Origin: Beroe ovata
Taxonomy: Eukaryota > Ctenophora > Nuda > Beroida > Beroidae
NCBI GenBank assembly: GCA_946803715.1
Contig: CAMPET010000291.1
Location: forward strand, 22,475 to 76,981
Direction of reading: 5' to 3'
Length of the DNA stretch: 54,507 nucleotides
In this document: positions 32,901 through 45,900 of the stretch, one piece after another
How positions within the stretch are numbered: position 1 is the first letter of the stretch
Layout of the letters: the number at the start of each line of letters is the position of its first letter
Position numbers and translations under genes: made by a program
Notes under the pieces: generated by a model
Seen by the model: the letters and a program-made list of their open reading frames with translations, nothing else
Told to the model about the DNA's origin: nothing
The model's database searches: none

Positions 32901-35900
32901 TTTTCATACGCTGTAAAATCTCCAAATTGATATATTGTAACTAAAACATCACTATTATTAATCAATTAACTGTTTATCAACTACTGTTTAGCAAATAAGA
33001 ACTTTGAAACGGGAGCGTAGTTATCTGTGATAAAAGTTTAATCTGCTGAATCAGTAAATCAGTGGTAAAATTTGAAAATACAGTATCCTACACAATATCT
33101 GATATATCATATGTCTATACAGTAGTCTCTGCTCTCTACCAAGATGATATGTCCTCACTCCTCACAGTAGTCCATACACACAGCACACATGGTAGTCCGC
33201 ACTCTTCTCTCTACCCCCACACAAAGGGTAGTCTATAATAGCCTCCAAGTGAAGCTACTTCACCCCAGTGTTATGGAAGTTGCGCCGCCAGGCGGAGCCG
33301 ATACCAGGATGTTACGAGTCCGTCGCTCAGGGGTGGCAATAGGGGTGGTGGCAGTGGCGGCACTCTCTTCCTCTCTCCTCTGCAGCTCCTGTTTCGGTCT
33401 CCGAGGTGTGGTGTCCACTCCGTACCCGCCCCACAGATCGATAGACACCCGGCCCCCGGGGGGTGCGAGCACTCTCAACGAGGCTGTCTCGCCGTCCTCC
33501 TCAGAGTTGCCACCTCCGGGTGGCGCCAGCACTTTGGTGGAGGTGTTGGGAGAGTAGAATGTGGTCCTCTGATCTGCCATAGCGAGACAACACGAGAATA
33601 GGAGTGAAAATAGCGAGATAGCAGTGAACTGAGTTGTAGTTGCGTTGGAAGTGAGGATTGCTTAGTGAGAGCAGAATTTATACAAATGTTGGTCATTGCA
33701 TCATGTGACTCCACACCATCTTCTGTTTCAATGCATCTTCAGTTCCATGCTATAGTCTCGTATTATACCTGGTTAACATTTGACCCGTTTCATCTAACAT
33801 GTGCCAAATTAGCTGGACTCAAACAAGCAATCTCCTATAGTAGGGTTTCAGACTGCTGGTTTCATTTCATACGCTCGTTGATTGCTATTAAAACAGATAT
33901 AGGTATTCCATCAGTTTAAGGTATCACGCTGATTGGTATATGACATTGAAACTATGATCAATATTCATTATTCACAAATGACAATTATCAATCATCAATT
34001 ACAATATTCACTCTGATATGTGACCTTGAAACTATGATCACTTATGCCGTATTCCAGGATGGGATTGTACGAGTTGCTCGCCCTACACCCTGATAGTAAA
34101 GTTCGGAAAGCAGCACAGAAGATGAAGAGACTGGACGAGCAGCTTAAGTTGGCAGTTCAACGGGAGAGAGAAGTGAGTGTGTGGTAATCCTTGTGGGTGG
34201 TAATCCTTGTGGGTGGTAATCCTTGTACGTGTGTTGTAATCCTTGTGTTTTTGCACGGTTACTCTTGTGTAGATTTGTACCAAAAATTATATGGAACTTA
34301 TGGCAATTCTGTCGTTCAGGTTAAGAGGCAACGGGAAATAATGAATAAACAGATTCTACTGTATAATTCAGGATCACAACTACTCGAGCCTCGAGAGTCA
34401 AAAGATGAAGGTATATTTTCTCGTGAACATACCGATTTCCTGTGATTTTATGTCTTTCTTCATTTTCAATTTCGTCTTATTCCACACAGCAGTTATCGAA
34501 GACGATCTAACATCGATCACTGACCTCAAAGGCGATGTCACACCCATTTTCGCGACCCAAATCGACGGTGACGACGACGAAACGTGTTCGCTCCCTCCTA
34601 TCAGCAGTCAGGTTTCCATGACGACAAAAACCACACCACGTGACGCCAAGAAGTCTCCGGACAAGAAGTCCCATGACGTGAAGTCACGTGGTAACAGTAA
34701 GTTTAGCGCGGCACCGTCTACACGTGGTGGAAGTAGGAGCCAATCAAAACAGTCCAATTCCTTCTCCAGAAGGGAGGACAAGCAGAAACGGAATAACAAG
34801 AATTTCATAGCTAGGTAAGGTCGAGATTTTGATTAATATTCGTTTGGTTGCTCATCGAAACATATAATCTAAGGAAGTTTCAATATGATTACATCATGGT
34901 TCATGAATGAACCCTGCATGATCTATGGAGCATTAGTGATTAGTCGTGATGAATGATGCATCATACAGGAATAAAGAACTAGCAACAGATGCTAGCGCAG
35001 CTATTGCCATGACTGACGAAGAGAAAAGAAGACTACAGGAGTTATTGAATGACGTTGATACGTTAGAGGAAACAGTAGATGAGGTAATAGGAAAACCGTG
35101 GTTTATCAGAAATGAAAACAGAGGTTCTGAACTTCTGTTTTCATTTCGTTCCAGTTTTCACGACAGATTCGTTTTTGCGGCAAATATTGGGTCAAGTCGC
35201 AAGTTGTACAAAAGGTCTTCTCAAAATTGGGCACGCGCTCCTATTTTCTCTGCACTTTATTCAAGGTTAGCAGTTAGTATTTTTCGCGCCACGCGTTGCG
35301 CGCAGTTTGTTTTTGTTTTGAAATTCACCAAAACTCAAGTTTTAGAAAAATACCCGTAATCCCTATCAGACGACATTGGCGTTGTTTGACGATGGCGGTT
35401 TTCGGGCGTCTGAAGACGAGCAGAAGCGGTTAAAGGAGATTGAGTCAATGTTGATAGTGGAGGAAGGGAGTGCTATGAGTTTGTGTAGCGGACTGACTGA
35501 TGCAACCATTCTTTCTATACAGGTGAATTTCATCCTTCATGTGATGCGCGGATAGAGCTCACTTTCACGTCTAATGAAATGGCGATATCTAGATTCTCAT
35601 TACCAGGCTATTGCATACTTTTCTAAGGAAATGACGATAATTCATGATTCACACTCTGAACCGTTGTAGAGTGGCGCTGTTGAGGAGCTCAATGAAAAGT
35701 GTGGTGAGGAGAAGCAGCTGGGTGAAGCTGCACTGAAAGCCATTACGGAGAAGAAGGGGGAGGAGGAGCGACTTAGTCTAATTGATCAGATGTTGGAGAA
35801 ACTTACTGGGGAGGAGCGGGAGGTATGCTAATTAAGTGATTAACTCAATTACATAATCACTATCGAGTATTAATATGGATTTCATTGTGAGTCACAAATC

Positions 35901-36270
35901 TCGTCTCCTGAAGGTAGCAGATAGGTTGAAGTGTCAAGGGGTATTTCATCTTACTCAAGTCTAGGTATCACAGTGCTAGCTAATTGTGGTTTAGCTTACC
36001 CGCTACATATGAGTCCAGAGCTTAGCTATCTCGCATTAATTAGTAAAACGCTAATCAGCCATATAAACTTGTCTTTACTCGATATTAGGACACAATTCCT
36101 TATTACTTAGTGAATCATTATAAAATGACCCCCCCTCTCCTCAGGAACTCCCAGAAGTACCAAAGTCAGTGTTAGATGAGCTGTTAGCACAGTGCAGAGC
36201 GGAATCAGCCCGGATAATATCGGTAGAGGCGAAGTCAGACGCAAGTGTCACGCCAGTGCCAGTATTGTGA
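29913..36270 (+). CDS. FSIP1: FSIP1-like (fibrous sheath-interacting protein 1) coiled-coil protein
   Basis: Fourteen exons: 29913-30010, 30242-30324, 30397-30689 (or to 30488), 30907-31060, 31868-31996, 32554-32673, 32796-32859, 34058-34172, 34320-34410, 34490-34814, 34969-35083, 35370-35522, 35670-35822, 36145-36270, all phase-consistent. The protein is hydrophilic with several helices. KAAQKMKRLDEQL resembles FSIP1 IQKMKKLDKIL, and RNKELA..TDEEKRRLQELLNDVD resembles the FSIP1 segment with EKKRLVELLKDLD; a late LDELLAQC matches its C-terminal helix. FSIP1 binds AKAP4 in mammalian sperm tails; in this organism a ciliary or flagellar role is inference. Introns 31061-31867 and 32860-34057 contain antisense genes. 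Exon 3 has two possible donors. Confidence 0.72.
31286..31689 (-). CDS. Small secreted cysteine-rich protein, nested in FSIP1 intron
   Basis: Two minus-strand exons: 31620-31689 and 31286-31533 (acceptor TGTCTGTTTCAG, phase 1 both sides), 105 residues. The first encodes a hydrophobic N-terminus (ILFRILSRIFIVLL) that can act as a signal peptide or anchor, though its arginines are unusual. The second encodes one compact domain with cysteine pattern C..YCC..C..VCC..C..C..C. This CC-containing pattern (CPGSHPYVY, GDYCC, DSVCC) is one I have seen next to lectin-type domains in invertebrate secreted proteins, but I cannot name it. It lies entirely within FSIP1 intron 31061-31867 on the opposite strand. 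Confidence 0.62.
31681..31770. repeat. Mixed direct and inverted repeat (ATTACTGTGATTTCC units)
   Basis: GATTACCATGATTACTGTGA and the following TTTCCTAACG occur twice, with a third partial unit and an inverted TAATCACAGATTA between them. It overlaps the start codon of the nested secreted-protein gene, so it could affect that gene's 5' end. Confidence 0.75.
33260..33580 (-). CDS. Jupiter microtubule-associated homolog-like (JPT1/JPT2 family), intronless
   Basis: Single-exon frame of 106 residues starting MADQRTTFYS. It carries three family repeats: STKVLAPPGGGNS near residue 15, LRVLAPPGGRVSIDLW in the middle, and SAPPGGATSITLG at the very C-terminus. Human JPT1 (HN1) likewise has RVLRPPGGGSNFSLG early and a terminal PPGGKSSLVLG, and Drosophila Jupiter binds microtubules through such repeats. 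It is shorter than JPT1 (154 residues) and otherwise disordered. It lies inside FSIP1 intron 32860-34057 on the opposite strand; the lack of introns could mean retroposition. Confidence 0.75.
   Translation of the reverse strand: MADQRTTFYSPNTSTKVLAPPGGGNSEEDGETASLRVLAPPGGRVSIDLWGGYGVDTTPRRPKQELQRREEESAATATTPIATPERRTRNILVSAPPGGATSITLG
34176..34245. repeat. Short tandem repeat, GTGGTAATCCTTGTGG unit
   Basis: Three to four copies of an 18-bp unit right after the donor of FSIP1 exon 34058-34172. Confidence 0.75.
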
Positions 36271-36579
36271 TAACCCCGCCTGTCATCCTACGTCCCTGCA
36301 TTCAGATCAGCTGAACTCTATGTTGCGACAGCTGTCAGTCAACGTTGACTAGTGGCTACCTACCTACTTTCAGCTAATGTGGACTCTCTATGCTAATCAT
36401 CTCAGAAGTTATGAACTTTATAGGAACACCCAGCATATTTTACCATAGACACTTGCAGTATATGTCATAACCAGATTTCAGTGCATAACATGCAAATTGT
36501 AAATATTGTAAGATCTTGTTTCTATACATTGAATAACCTAGTCGACCTTGTAACAAAGTAGAGATTCCGTGTTTTATAA

Positions 36580-36585
36580 AATAAA
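36580..36585 (+). promoter_or_regulatory. Candidate poly(A) signal AATAAA for FSIP1
   Basis: 310 bases after the FSIP1 stop and 359 bases before the convergent myosin VI stop. Confidence 0.5.
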
Positions 36586-36943
36586 CTTAAGTTCTTATAA
36601 CCAAATGACAAGCACAGCGGCAGAATATATCATTAAAAACAGCATCCTTATGACCAGCAGGTTGAATAGCAAAGTGCGAGCGAAGCGGTAACTTTTCGGT
36701 GAAATGATAGAAATATTTCGGGTTTTTAAGAAAAAAAGTCCGACCATAAGAAATTAAAGTGCTCAATTTAACGCACCTCGACCAAGAAGCTCTATCTGAA
36801 AAAGAAACGACTAAAACTGCATCAAAACAGCCCTCTCCAAACATATTTCGAACGATTGTCTAAAACATCCAGATCAATCTCTGAGGGTCAATCTCCCCAG
36901 AGTAGATCCTTCTTCTCATCGTCTCATGCGGTGTTAATTGAAT

Positions 36944-39900
36944 CTACTGGATGTCTCGTAGAGTGTATGCGCCTCCACCACAGCACATCCACAGCTCGTC
37001 AAACTCCTTCATTGTAATCTCACTTCCCTTCCTCTTCGTTAGACCTGTGGGGGCAATCAGTCAAGTCTCATGCTTGCAGCGGATATTTGACTCTACGAGC
37101 TACAAATTCTGTAGAGGCTGAATTTCTATCGAAAGGGCTTATAACGCCTCCAGCAACGTCACCGTAGTTGCACTACCAACGCCCTTTCAGTTCAATTCAC
37201 CTGTCTCATGGAGCTGCAACTCGCACATCTTCAGATCGTCTTTACCAGCGATGAGACATACCGGCGCCTTTTCAGGGTGAATCTCCAGTTGCCGAACTAT
37301 CCACTGGGAATGAGTGTACCTCCGGTTATATATAGCTTCCCCCAATGTTACAAGTCTAGATGTTAAACTTGACAAAAAGATTGCGGACATGTGCATTGAG
37401 AATCAGGACACAGAAAGTTATCGTGATTTAGATTAATGATTATACCTTGCCATGAAAGTGAGCGTACCACCAGCCCCGTACACATGGATTGTTGTACGAT
37501 GGATAGACAAATGGAACTTTGAACAGCCGGTGCTGGGGCTTCTCAACTTCAGCTTCTGAAATTGAATCACTTATCAATCATCGGATAGGAACTGCTGGTC
37601 GAAACAATAACGATCAATAGTCGAACAATAGTCGAACAACATCGATTGATGTCATCCTTAATATGAAAGCAACGCTCAATTTTATCATGAGAACCAAATG
37701 ATAGTTCCGTTCCCAGCACTCTGACATCTGACTCACTCTTGGCTGGTGGAGCCGGAGGGGCGGGGCCCTTAGTCCCACTAGTCAGGGGCAAGTCAGGTTT
37801 GGCAGGGGCATCTTTCTTCTTCTTTTCCTGGTTAATCTGTTTCCACGCCTGATACGCTTTGAGTCTCCTGTGAAACTCCTCCCTAGCCACTTCCAGCAAC
37901 TCAAGATCTGAAAATTATCATAGATAATCCATGAGATGAGACACTTATTGACAAAATGGAGAAGCAGAATGATCCAATTATATTCTCATGTACCGCAGGA
38001 GGTGTTGATACAGTTTCGCAGCTCAGAATACTTCCAATCTTTGATGCTGGCTTTGTCCAGGGCAGCTGGCTTAGCGTCCTGGGCCTCCTTCTTGCTGGAA
38101 GTTGAAAAAATAACAAGTTGAAGTCATATTTTTCATTTCAAAATCGAAAAGGAGGTTTGAAAATAATGAGTGAAAGCCTGAAATTGAATGCCTTCTGTTT
38201 TCTGAGCTAAATTTAAAATGATACTAACGCGACTAGTTCATCCTCTTTGACCACTTCAGTGGCCTTGTTGTCCTCACTGATGGACAGTGCTATCATCCTG
38301 TCCCTTTCCTCTTGTTCCTTCTTCAACTCCTCAGCTCTTGCTTCCTCCTCTCTGAGTCAAAACATTGATATTGCAATTACACACACACAGAAACGCAAAC
38401 ACGCGCGGATCCGGACACAGATGGTGCCACAGACAACAGAGATGCAGACACAATCACACCTACAGACAGACAGTGACACACAGCAGACACACCTCTGTTT
38501 CTGTTCCTTCTCCAGTCTCTCACGTTCTGCCTCCAGTCTCTTTGCCTCCTCCTCTTCTCTTTTCCGCTGCTCTTCCAACTCACGGAGACGTTTCTCTTCC
38601 AGTTCTCTCTTACTGAGAGGAGAAGACATGATGTTAAATTTTCACAGATAAGGAGACAAAACATCATGATCGTTCTCAAATATTTCCCGTGCTGATCATG
38701 GAATTTGATATTAGGATTGGCATCTTGCCATGAAATCCACTTCTCAGTTCTCACATTCGTCTCTCCTCCGCAATGCGTTCCTCCTCCAGTTTGCGAAGTC
38801 TCTCCGCTTCCTCCTGTCTCTTTCTCTCTGCCTCCATTTCCTCTTGGATTTGTCTCAGTCTATCGCTGTCCTGTGTCTCCTTCACCTGAGAGAAACGATT
38901 GTTTACTATACGATAATTCGTAAGAATAGGAATTTGTGCCTATCGCACCCACTTGAAAATAACTTTCATTTATCAATCATCCCAAGACTGAGGCAGACCG
39001 TTGCCAATTTTCAAATACCTTATCGAGAAGTCTCACAACCTGATCCTCGATTTCACCCAGTTTCTGCTGTATGAGATCAGTGTGAACCTGGCCCGCCTTC
39101 ACCTGCTCCATCTCACTCTCAAGGAAGTTTCTCATCGTTGCTATCTCACTCAGAACAACATCACGGTCGTACTTGATGTTGCTCGCTGAGAGACAATATC
39201 ATAGTTTATGATAATTTTCATTCTACAAATTCTAGAATATGATCTTTCTAGGAATTAATGAGCAATGCACCAGCAGACATGTGTTCTGAATTGATAAGTT
39301 AAAGCGTGAAAATCCCTGTTTGCCTCTTTTCTTTATTCAAAAGTTAGCTGTTAACCAGCAACATGGCCAACAAGTCAAAAGGTATAGATATAGCAGCCGC
39401 AAGTTATCAAGGATATGTGAAAAAGCAATATGTTCCCAGCTCTGGTAGCTGAAAACAGTTGTTAACACCAGCACCGGTTATTGTTAACAACTGCACTGTT
39501 AACATAGGAACATTGAGGCGCCAGTATATCTTACCGATCTCCGTCATTATCGATATCTTGGACATACTGTCCTTTATTGCTCGAACCCCCTTTATTCTGA
39601 TGCATGCATGATTTAGAATGGGCATGCTCAGCTTGAGTACAATGTCGAGGGCCGAATTATAAACGTGAGGCAACATTTGAGAGAGGTAAAATTCGAAGCA
39701 ACATTCGAGTGAAGCATTATCGGGTTTTTTGGGATTGAAATGTCGCGCATCATGCAATTCATCACTGGAGAGGTGATGATCTTCGTTCTTACCTTGGTTG
39801 GTACTGTTTCCTTGTTGACCACATCTTTGTATTCTTCTGAATAGTGATGATGCAATGGAGTCTCCACTTAGCAATTCTCACCCCTGCAAGTTAGAGATAA

Positions 39901-42900
39901 GCGTGAGTCAAGGTATACCATACTCGGGCCAGGGGCCTAGCTTTAGGTAATTCAATATTCCTTCTCGAAAAACTGAACAGTTTGTGGGTTCGTTTGAAGA
40001 TTCTGGTACATGGTGAAATGCATGAGATAGATCATAGAAGGATGTGATAGTTACATTTGTTGAAGGCAAGTATTGCGAACTGAGCTCTCCTCCATCGCTG
40101 TCGCAGAGCCCACTTGTTGACCCGGGATATCATCTCCTTGAGATGGTCAGCCCCACTCTTCATCAGCATATCCACTTCAGCAAACTGAGGATGTAGATCA
40201 GTTGACAATAGGACATAGTGACAATAGGACATGGTTAAAGAATGTGTAGTGCACATACTGACACCAACTGGCGTTTCCACGATGTGCGCAGCAGATTTGA
40301 CTGATATCGAGATCTGCGTCCGGCGATTCACTCTGTACTCACCTTCCCAGGTTTGAAGAATATCCTTGTGACACCAAATCTGTAGTCGACAGGACTCATG
40401 CCAATAGCTCTAAACAGTGCCTGGACAATCATTCAAGATCAAATAGATGCACCAAGAGAGGTATGGGAATCGGGATCGACTTTCAACTTCAATTCGAAAT
40501 CGCAAATGCGCGCGCCGCGCGTAAAATTGCCAATGTGATTGATACAATAAAAGTTTGTATGCGGTCAAATATCCGCGCGTTCCACGAATAAATCTAAAGC
40601 ACAGCGCTACGCGCGTCTTGCCCCAGTGGTCTACTATAACGCGTTCGCAACTCCCTGAGTTGCAGACACAGTTAGAAGCACTCACCGAGCAGAATGTTCT
40701 TGGATGAAGAGACTTGAGTCTGGCCGGTAATTTGGAAGAGTACCTGACCATTTAACAGCCGGTTAAGAAAGAATGTTTTGTCATTGAGAAGCCAATTGAA
40801 ATAGTCATTGGAAACGTGGAGACAGACAAACGAACATCTCGTATAGGTCCTTGAAGGCAATCCTGCTGGGAAAACCAGCCTGCATCAGCTCCAAAGCTGT
40901 TACCATGCCCAGCGATGTCAGCTGATTCAACACTTTCCCACCTGTGGTTAGAATTGTAGGTAGCTCAACATGTCGGTCTAGACAAAATCAATAGCACATT
41001 ACAGAGTTACAGCAATTCAACCTCCGACTCTTCCAGACGCCTTTATTGGTTTTTCAACTCATCAATGATGAATGATCGTGTTTGATTATCAGTATTAACA
41101 TTGAGTAACCAGTGCATACCTTCAAACTGTGTATCAGACATGTTCTGGTTCGGTTTTAGACATCTAATGAAGCTTGTTGCGGTTCCGTGTAACTTCTCTA
41201 GCAGAACACTCAGTTGTTTCTGTGTGAAATTGAGAGTAAAACCCGGCTTATATCTTCCGAATCTTGTCTCGATTCACATTTCACAACGGCGAATTATTCC
41301 TGATTTACTATTTGTTTTTTGGATCTACTCAATTTTGATCTCCTCGTGAAGACTTGGTTTATCACACTCACCCTAAACTTGCCACCGACTGAGCTTTGGG
41401 CCATCTTCTTGTTGCACTTTACATCCTCAACGTCAGAGTAGAGTTTAGCCACCAGACTTCCCTCTGATGTCAGCATCAACTGTTCCAGCGAACTGTGCAG
41501 AGTGTCACTATTCCGATCCAGCCAGCCGTCCTGTGTTACACGTTATCATAGAGGGGACGGTAAGGAGGGGCGTGTGAATTGCACGATATTACAGAGGGGA
41601 CGGTCTGTGGGGGATGGACGCTATCATAGAGGGGACGGCAGAGAGAGGGGCGTGTGAATTACACGATATTACAGAGGGGACGGTCTGTGGGGGCAGAGAG
41701 AGAGGGGTGTGAGCTACACTAAATTATTCCGTTGATGTGTCATGCGATAACCATGCTCCAACCTAACCAGAGTTCGACCCTGGTTTGGAACAGGTTTATC
41801 CTAGTATGTATCCCAGGTATGTCAATTAAACATGAGCAGAGCAATCACAGTGTGATTATCACACTAATTAATAGAGGGGTAATTTCCAATGACGCTCTCA
41901 CATCCTTCCAGCACTGTGGCCTATACCTACATCACACCAGCACCGCATGTCTCGTGGCCTAATATCAGAGAAGAAGCAAATGTTCGAACTTTCTTTGAGC
42001 TCTATATTTTTCATGAGAGTACTACATTCTCTTTTCTTCCTTCCCATTATACTCTTTATGGGTATTGACGAAATAGGATGCTAGAAAAGGCTAAATGAGC
42101 TAGAATAGAAAACACTCAGGTTTCTACACTCATACACATGCAAAATATTAATTAGCAGGGGCGTGATTTAGAGACACACTTTAGAGAGAGTGTGTAAATT
42201 AGCATACATAGAAAGTAGGGGGTAAAGTCACTCACACACATACACAGACTCACACACGCACACACTCTCACACACACACTGTGTATGACATTGTTATAAC
42301 TGGTTGGTATAACACACACACGTCACACAATGGAAGAGTACAGAAGATACAGCAGAGAGGTGCAAGTGGACACTTTGCTCTCGAAGAGATTAACTAGCAG
42401 TACTAATGAGTAACGCAAAATACCAAGATTCGTGGAGCTGATAGGAGATCTTAGCCCCCTCTGCATTTATGAAATCCATTTTAAGTCATCGTACTTAACT
42501 TTGTGCCTTTCTTCATACGAGAAGGATAACAAGGACGGAAGACAAATTGAAACATCTGAAAATACGGATACTAACAGTTTCGTAGCACACAGCACCCGCA
42601 TAGTGTCTGATAATGAAACCCTCGTCATCTCGCATGGTCTTGTAACTCGACAACTTGCTCTTTCGTGGCACCTGCAGGTGATAGAGGTGTAATTGAGTGA
42701 CACCTGCCGGTGTTACTCAAGATGTTACTCAAGATATCACAGAGCTAAAGTTCCGTTTTCAGAACAACTCTGACCCCGCGTAACTTGCAGGAGCTGGCGA
42801 GTTTTCGAGCGTTATTTTGTGTGAAGAGGGAAAAGAGTACACACACATCAAATCATCACTCACGCATCATCACTCACGCATCATCACTCACGCATCATCA

Positions 42901-45900
42901 CGCACCTGTAGCCTGAAGTGTCGTCTATTCTGTTCGTGGAGCTGTGATGTGAAGTGTTTCTCATCCTGTTGCGGCAGCTTGGCTTCCTCGTCCAGCAGAA
43001 CAAAACCTCTCTCAATAAGCTCTGGGAGGGGAATGTGGCGGGTAAATGGTTTGAATTGCACAACTCCTACCAGTTATGCCACTTCTCTCTTCATCACCAG
43101 ACAGTGTCGAAGTATCAAACACTCACTATAATTATCACTCTTTTTACTCACCAATACAATCCTGATTATCAGAAAACAGGATCTCCGATACTCCCAACTT
43201 CTCAGATTTGTACAGATCCTGTTCTTCCCGAATTACACGACTGTTGAAGAACTGTTGCAACTTTTCGTTGCAATAGTTGATACAGAACTGTTCGAACGAG
43301 TTCTTCTCGAAGTACTCTAGGTGGTAGACAGTCGACTTTAGGTGGTGAGAAGATGATAATCAGAGAAGTGACACTGGGAATTTTGGAAGACAATTTGAAT
43401 AGAGGTTAGGACAAGAATCGTCCAAATTCCATATTTATCATTCTTGTAACACCTAATTTGACTGATTCGTACAAACTGCAAGACTCACCGAAGCCAGCAA
43501 TGTCAAGAACACCAATATAGCAGTTGGAAGGTTCAGTAAGTGGTAGACTCTGGTTGATTTGAGCCACGATGTGGTCGAATAACCGAGTGTAGAGAGACTT
43601 GCAGAGACCGTCTCGGTTATGCAGAGCCTCTTTGAGTTTCAGTGGGACCCTGCAGGAACAGTTTTGTCACAAGAGAGTAGCGCGGAATGCTAACAACTTT
43701 CTAGTAGAGGCCTAGGTCCTAGAGTTTGTGATTTTGTTAGACTAGAGACAGGCTCGTATAGTCTGTATTGTACCGCTACGGAATTAGAACAGATGTATCT
43801 GAACTCACATGTACGTGGTCCCTTTCTTCAGGTTCTTGGTCTGCATGAGCCGTGAGGTTAGTGCCTGTCTCAGGTCATCAGGTTCAAGAGAGAGGCAGCT
43901 CGCTGCAATCTCAACCCATTCCGCTGAATCTGGCGATACCTTGCTGCCACCTGAAATGTGGCGAGAGAGGGGTTAGGAGGAGGGGTAAGGAGATGGAGCA
44001 GATTGGGGCGGGGGTTGAGAGTTAGGGGGGCGGGTTTTCTTTCATGCTAGTGTATCTACTGCTGATTGCTGAATCGCGGATATGGGATTGTACTTGTAGT
44101 AGTAAGGGGATAAACAGGGTGTAGTTTTTAAGCGGTGTAGGGAGACTTAGTACTAGTAGGGGGCTTGTATCACTTGCAGTAGTCTGTCTATTCAACAGCT
44201 CTATGATCTATATTATAGTTTGACATGTCTTATGGCAGAAGTGACCGATCAGAATGTCTAAACGGAGCAATTTGACAGTATTGTGTATGACACTGGCAGC
44301 TCATATGTCACATGTTGGAGGTTTGAGAGGTTATAGTCTTGGCGGCGCATGTTGGGCACCCCACATCGTAAAAACAAAGATGACCCAAGAGGAGTGATTT
44401 AGGTGACGTGAGGGTGGCAGCTGTCATTTTATACATATCTCATGACGAGATAATATACAGATGCGAGGTAGTGTCACAATTATTCTGGTTGTCAGTTCTG
44501 CATCACATGGTCCCCGCTGACTCACCCCGTGTATCTCCACTCTCCACAAACTGCACGTTTCCAAACGCAATGACCCCGGACACGATCCTAAATATCTCCT
44601 TGATCTCGGACTCGGAAATCCCGATACACTTCATAGCGTTGGAAATCTCTTCAAATTGCTCCTTATCCGCCATTTCCTTGCTGCTCTTTCCCTGTGACAG
44701 TGCCTGGAACGAAGTACGCTGTCATGAGTGACAGGTGTTTGACAGGAATTGACAGTGTTGCTCTTCAAGTAACGATGAGAACACGGTTATCATAGTATAC
44801 CGAATTCAGGAAATATGGACACTCCTCTGGAGCAGGTAGCCTCTAATTAGGTACCTGGTAATCATCTATTTTCTTGAGTTTGATCTCCTTGATAAGTTCG
44901 GGACTAGCTCCAGCTAAGAGACGGTAGAAGATGTGATAACTCCGCTCAGTCGAGTTTTGGTGAGTGATCCGGGATTTCTCGAGCAGGTAGGTGCTGATGT
45001 GTCCACCAACTATCTCACCCTAGAGTAGGATGTGTGATATGCGATGAGGTGTGAGTGATAGGGTGTGAGTGATGAGGTGTAAGGGGATTATAGGCTATCC
45101 TCACTGAAATTAACTCAGGAATCAGACACTTAGTCAATTTCAATACACTTGAAATCCTTGTAGTAAGTATAGTTGAACCTAAATTATGCAGGCTACGATT
45201 CGAATTTTCGATTCAGTTGAGCAGAGACCTATCACAGGTTAACATGATAATGGGTTACCTAATTGTGCGACACATCTACGCTCATACTCACAGCTTTGTT
45301 GAAGTTCACTTCAATGAACTTGCCGAATCGGCTACTGTTCTTATTCCTCACAGTTTGAGCATTACCAAATGCCTCGAGGAGTGGATTGGCTTGCAGCAAC
45401 TTCTCCTCTATACCATTGACCGATGCCTTGCCGTACACTGTTGCTAGGTACCTAAACACAGAAATATCTTCAATATGGAGCATGCATGAGGACAGTTTCA
45501 TTGAGGAGCACAAAGATTTCAGAAAAAATTCTAATCTGTGTTAAAAACTGAACAATTTTTCAGTACAGAATAGTGAATATTTAACGCGCGGCCGCAAGCT
45601 GCTTCTGTAGATCTACTAACTTGAGCACGTGTTTTGTGGTTTCCGTTTTCCCAGCTCCACTCTCGCCACTCACAATCACGGACTGACTCACTCCGCGATA
45701 AATCATGTCCATGTATGCCTTGTCACCTGGTCACGTGATGGAACGATGAGCACTATCCGAAATTGTTAAAACGCCAATTGGAAGGAAATTGAAAATATGA
45801 ACATTTCCATTGGGATTAGAAATACTGAGGAGGCAAGTATAGGATCAGATCTGAGTATCAAGTATGCCAGAAATCTGACGTGAGAAAGCCATGTTTCTCC

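Noticed and set aside
33189-33557. Plus-strand ORF with PPGG repeats
   Set aside because: Antisense to the Jupiter-like frame; the GGCGCC/CCGGGG composition produces PPGG on both strands, but only the minus frame has the VLAPPGGG and terminal LG context.
38247-38651. Ser-rich plus-strand ORF
   Set aside because: Antisense of the charged helical tail of myosin VI (GAG/GAA codons read as CTC/TTC).
42817-43247. Plus-strand ORFs of about 100 codons
   Set aside because: Antisense to myosin VI exons 11 and 12.
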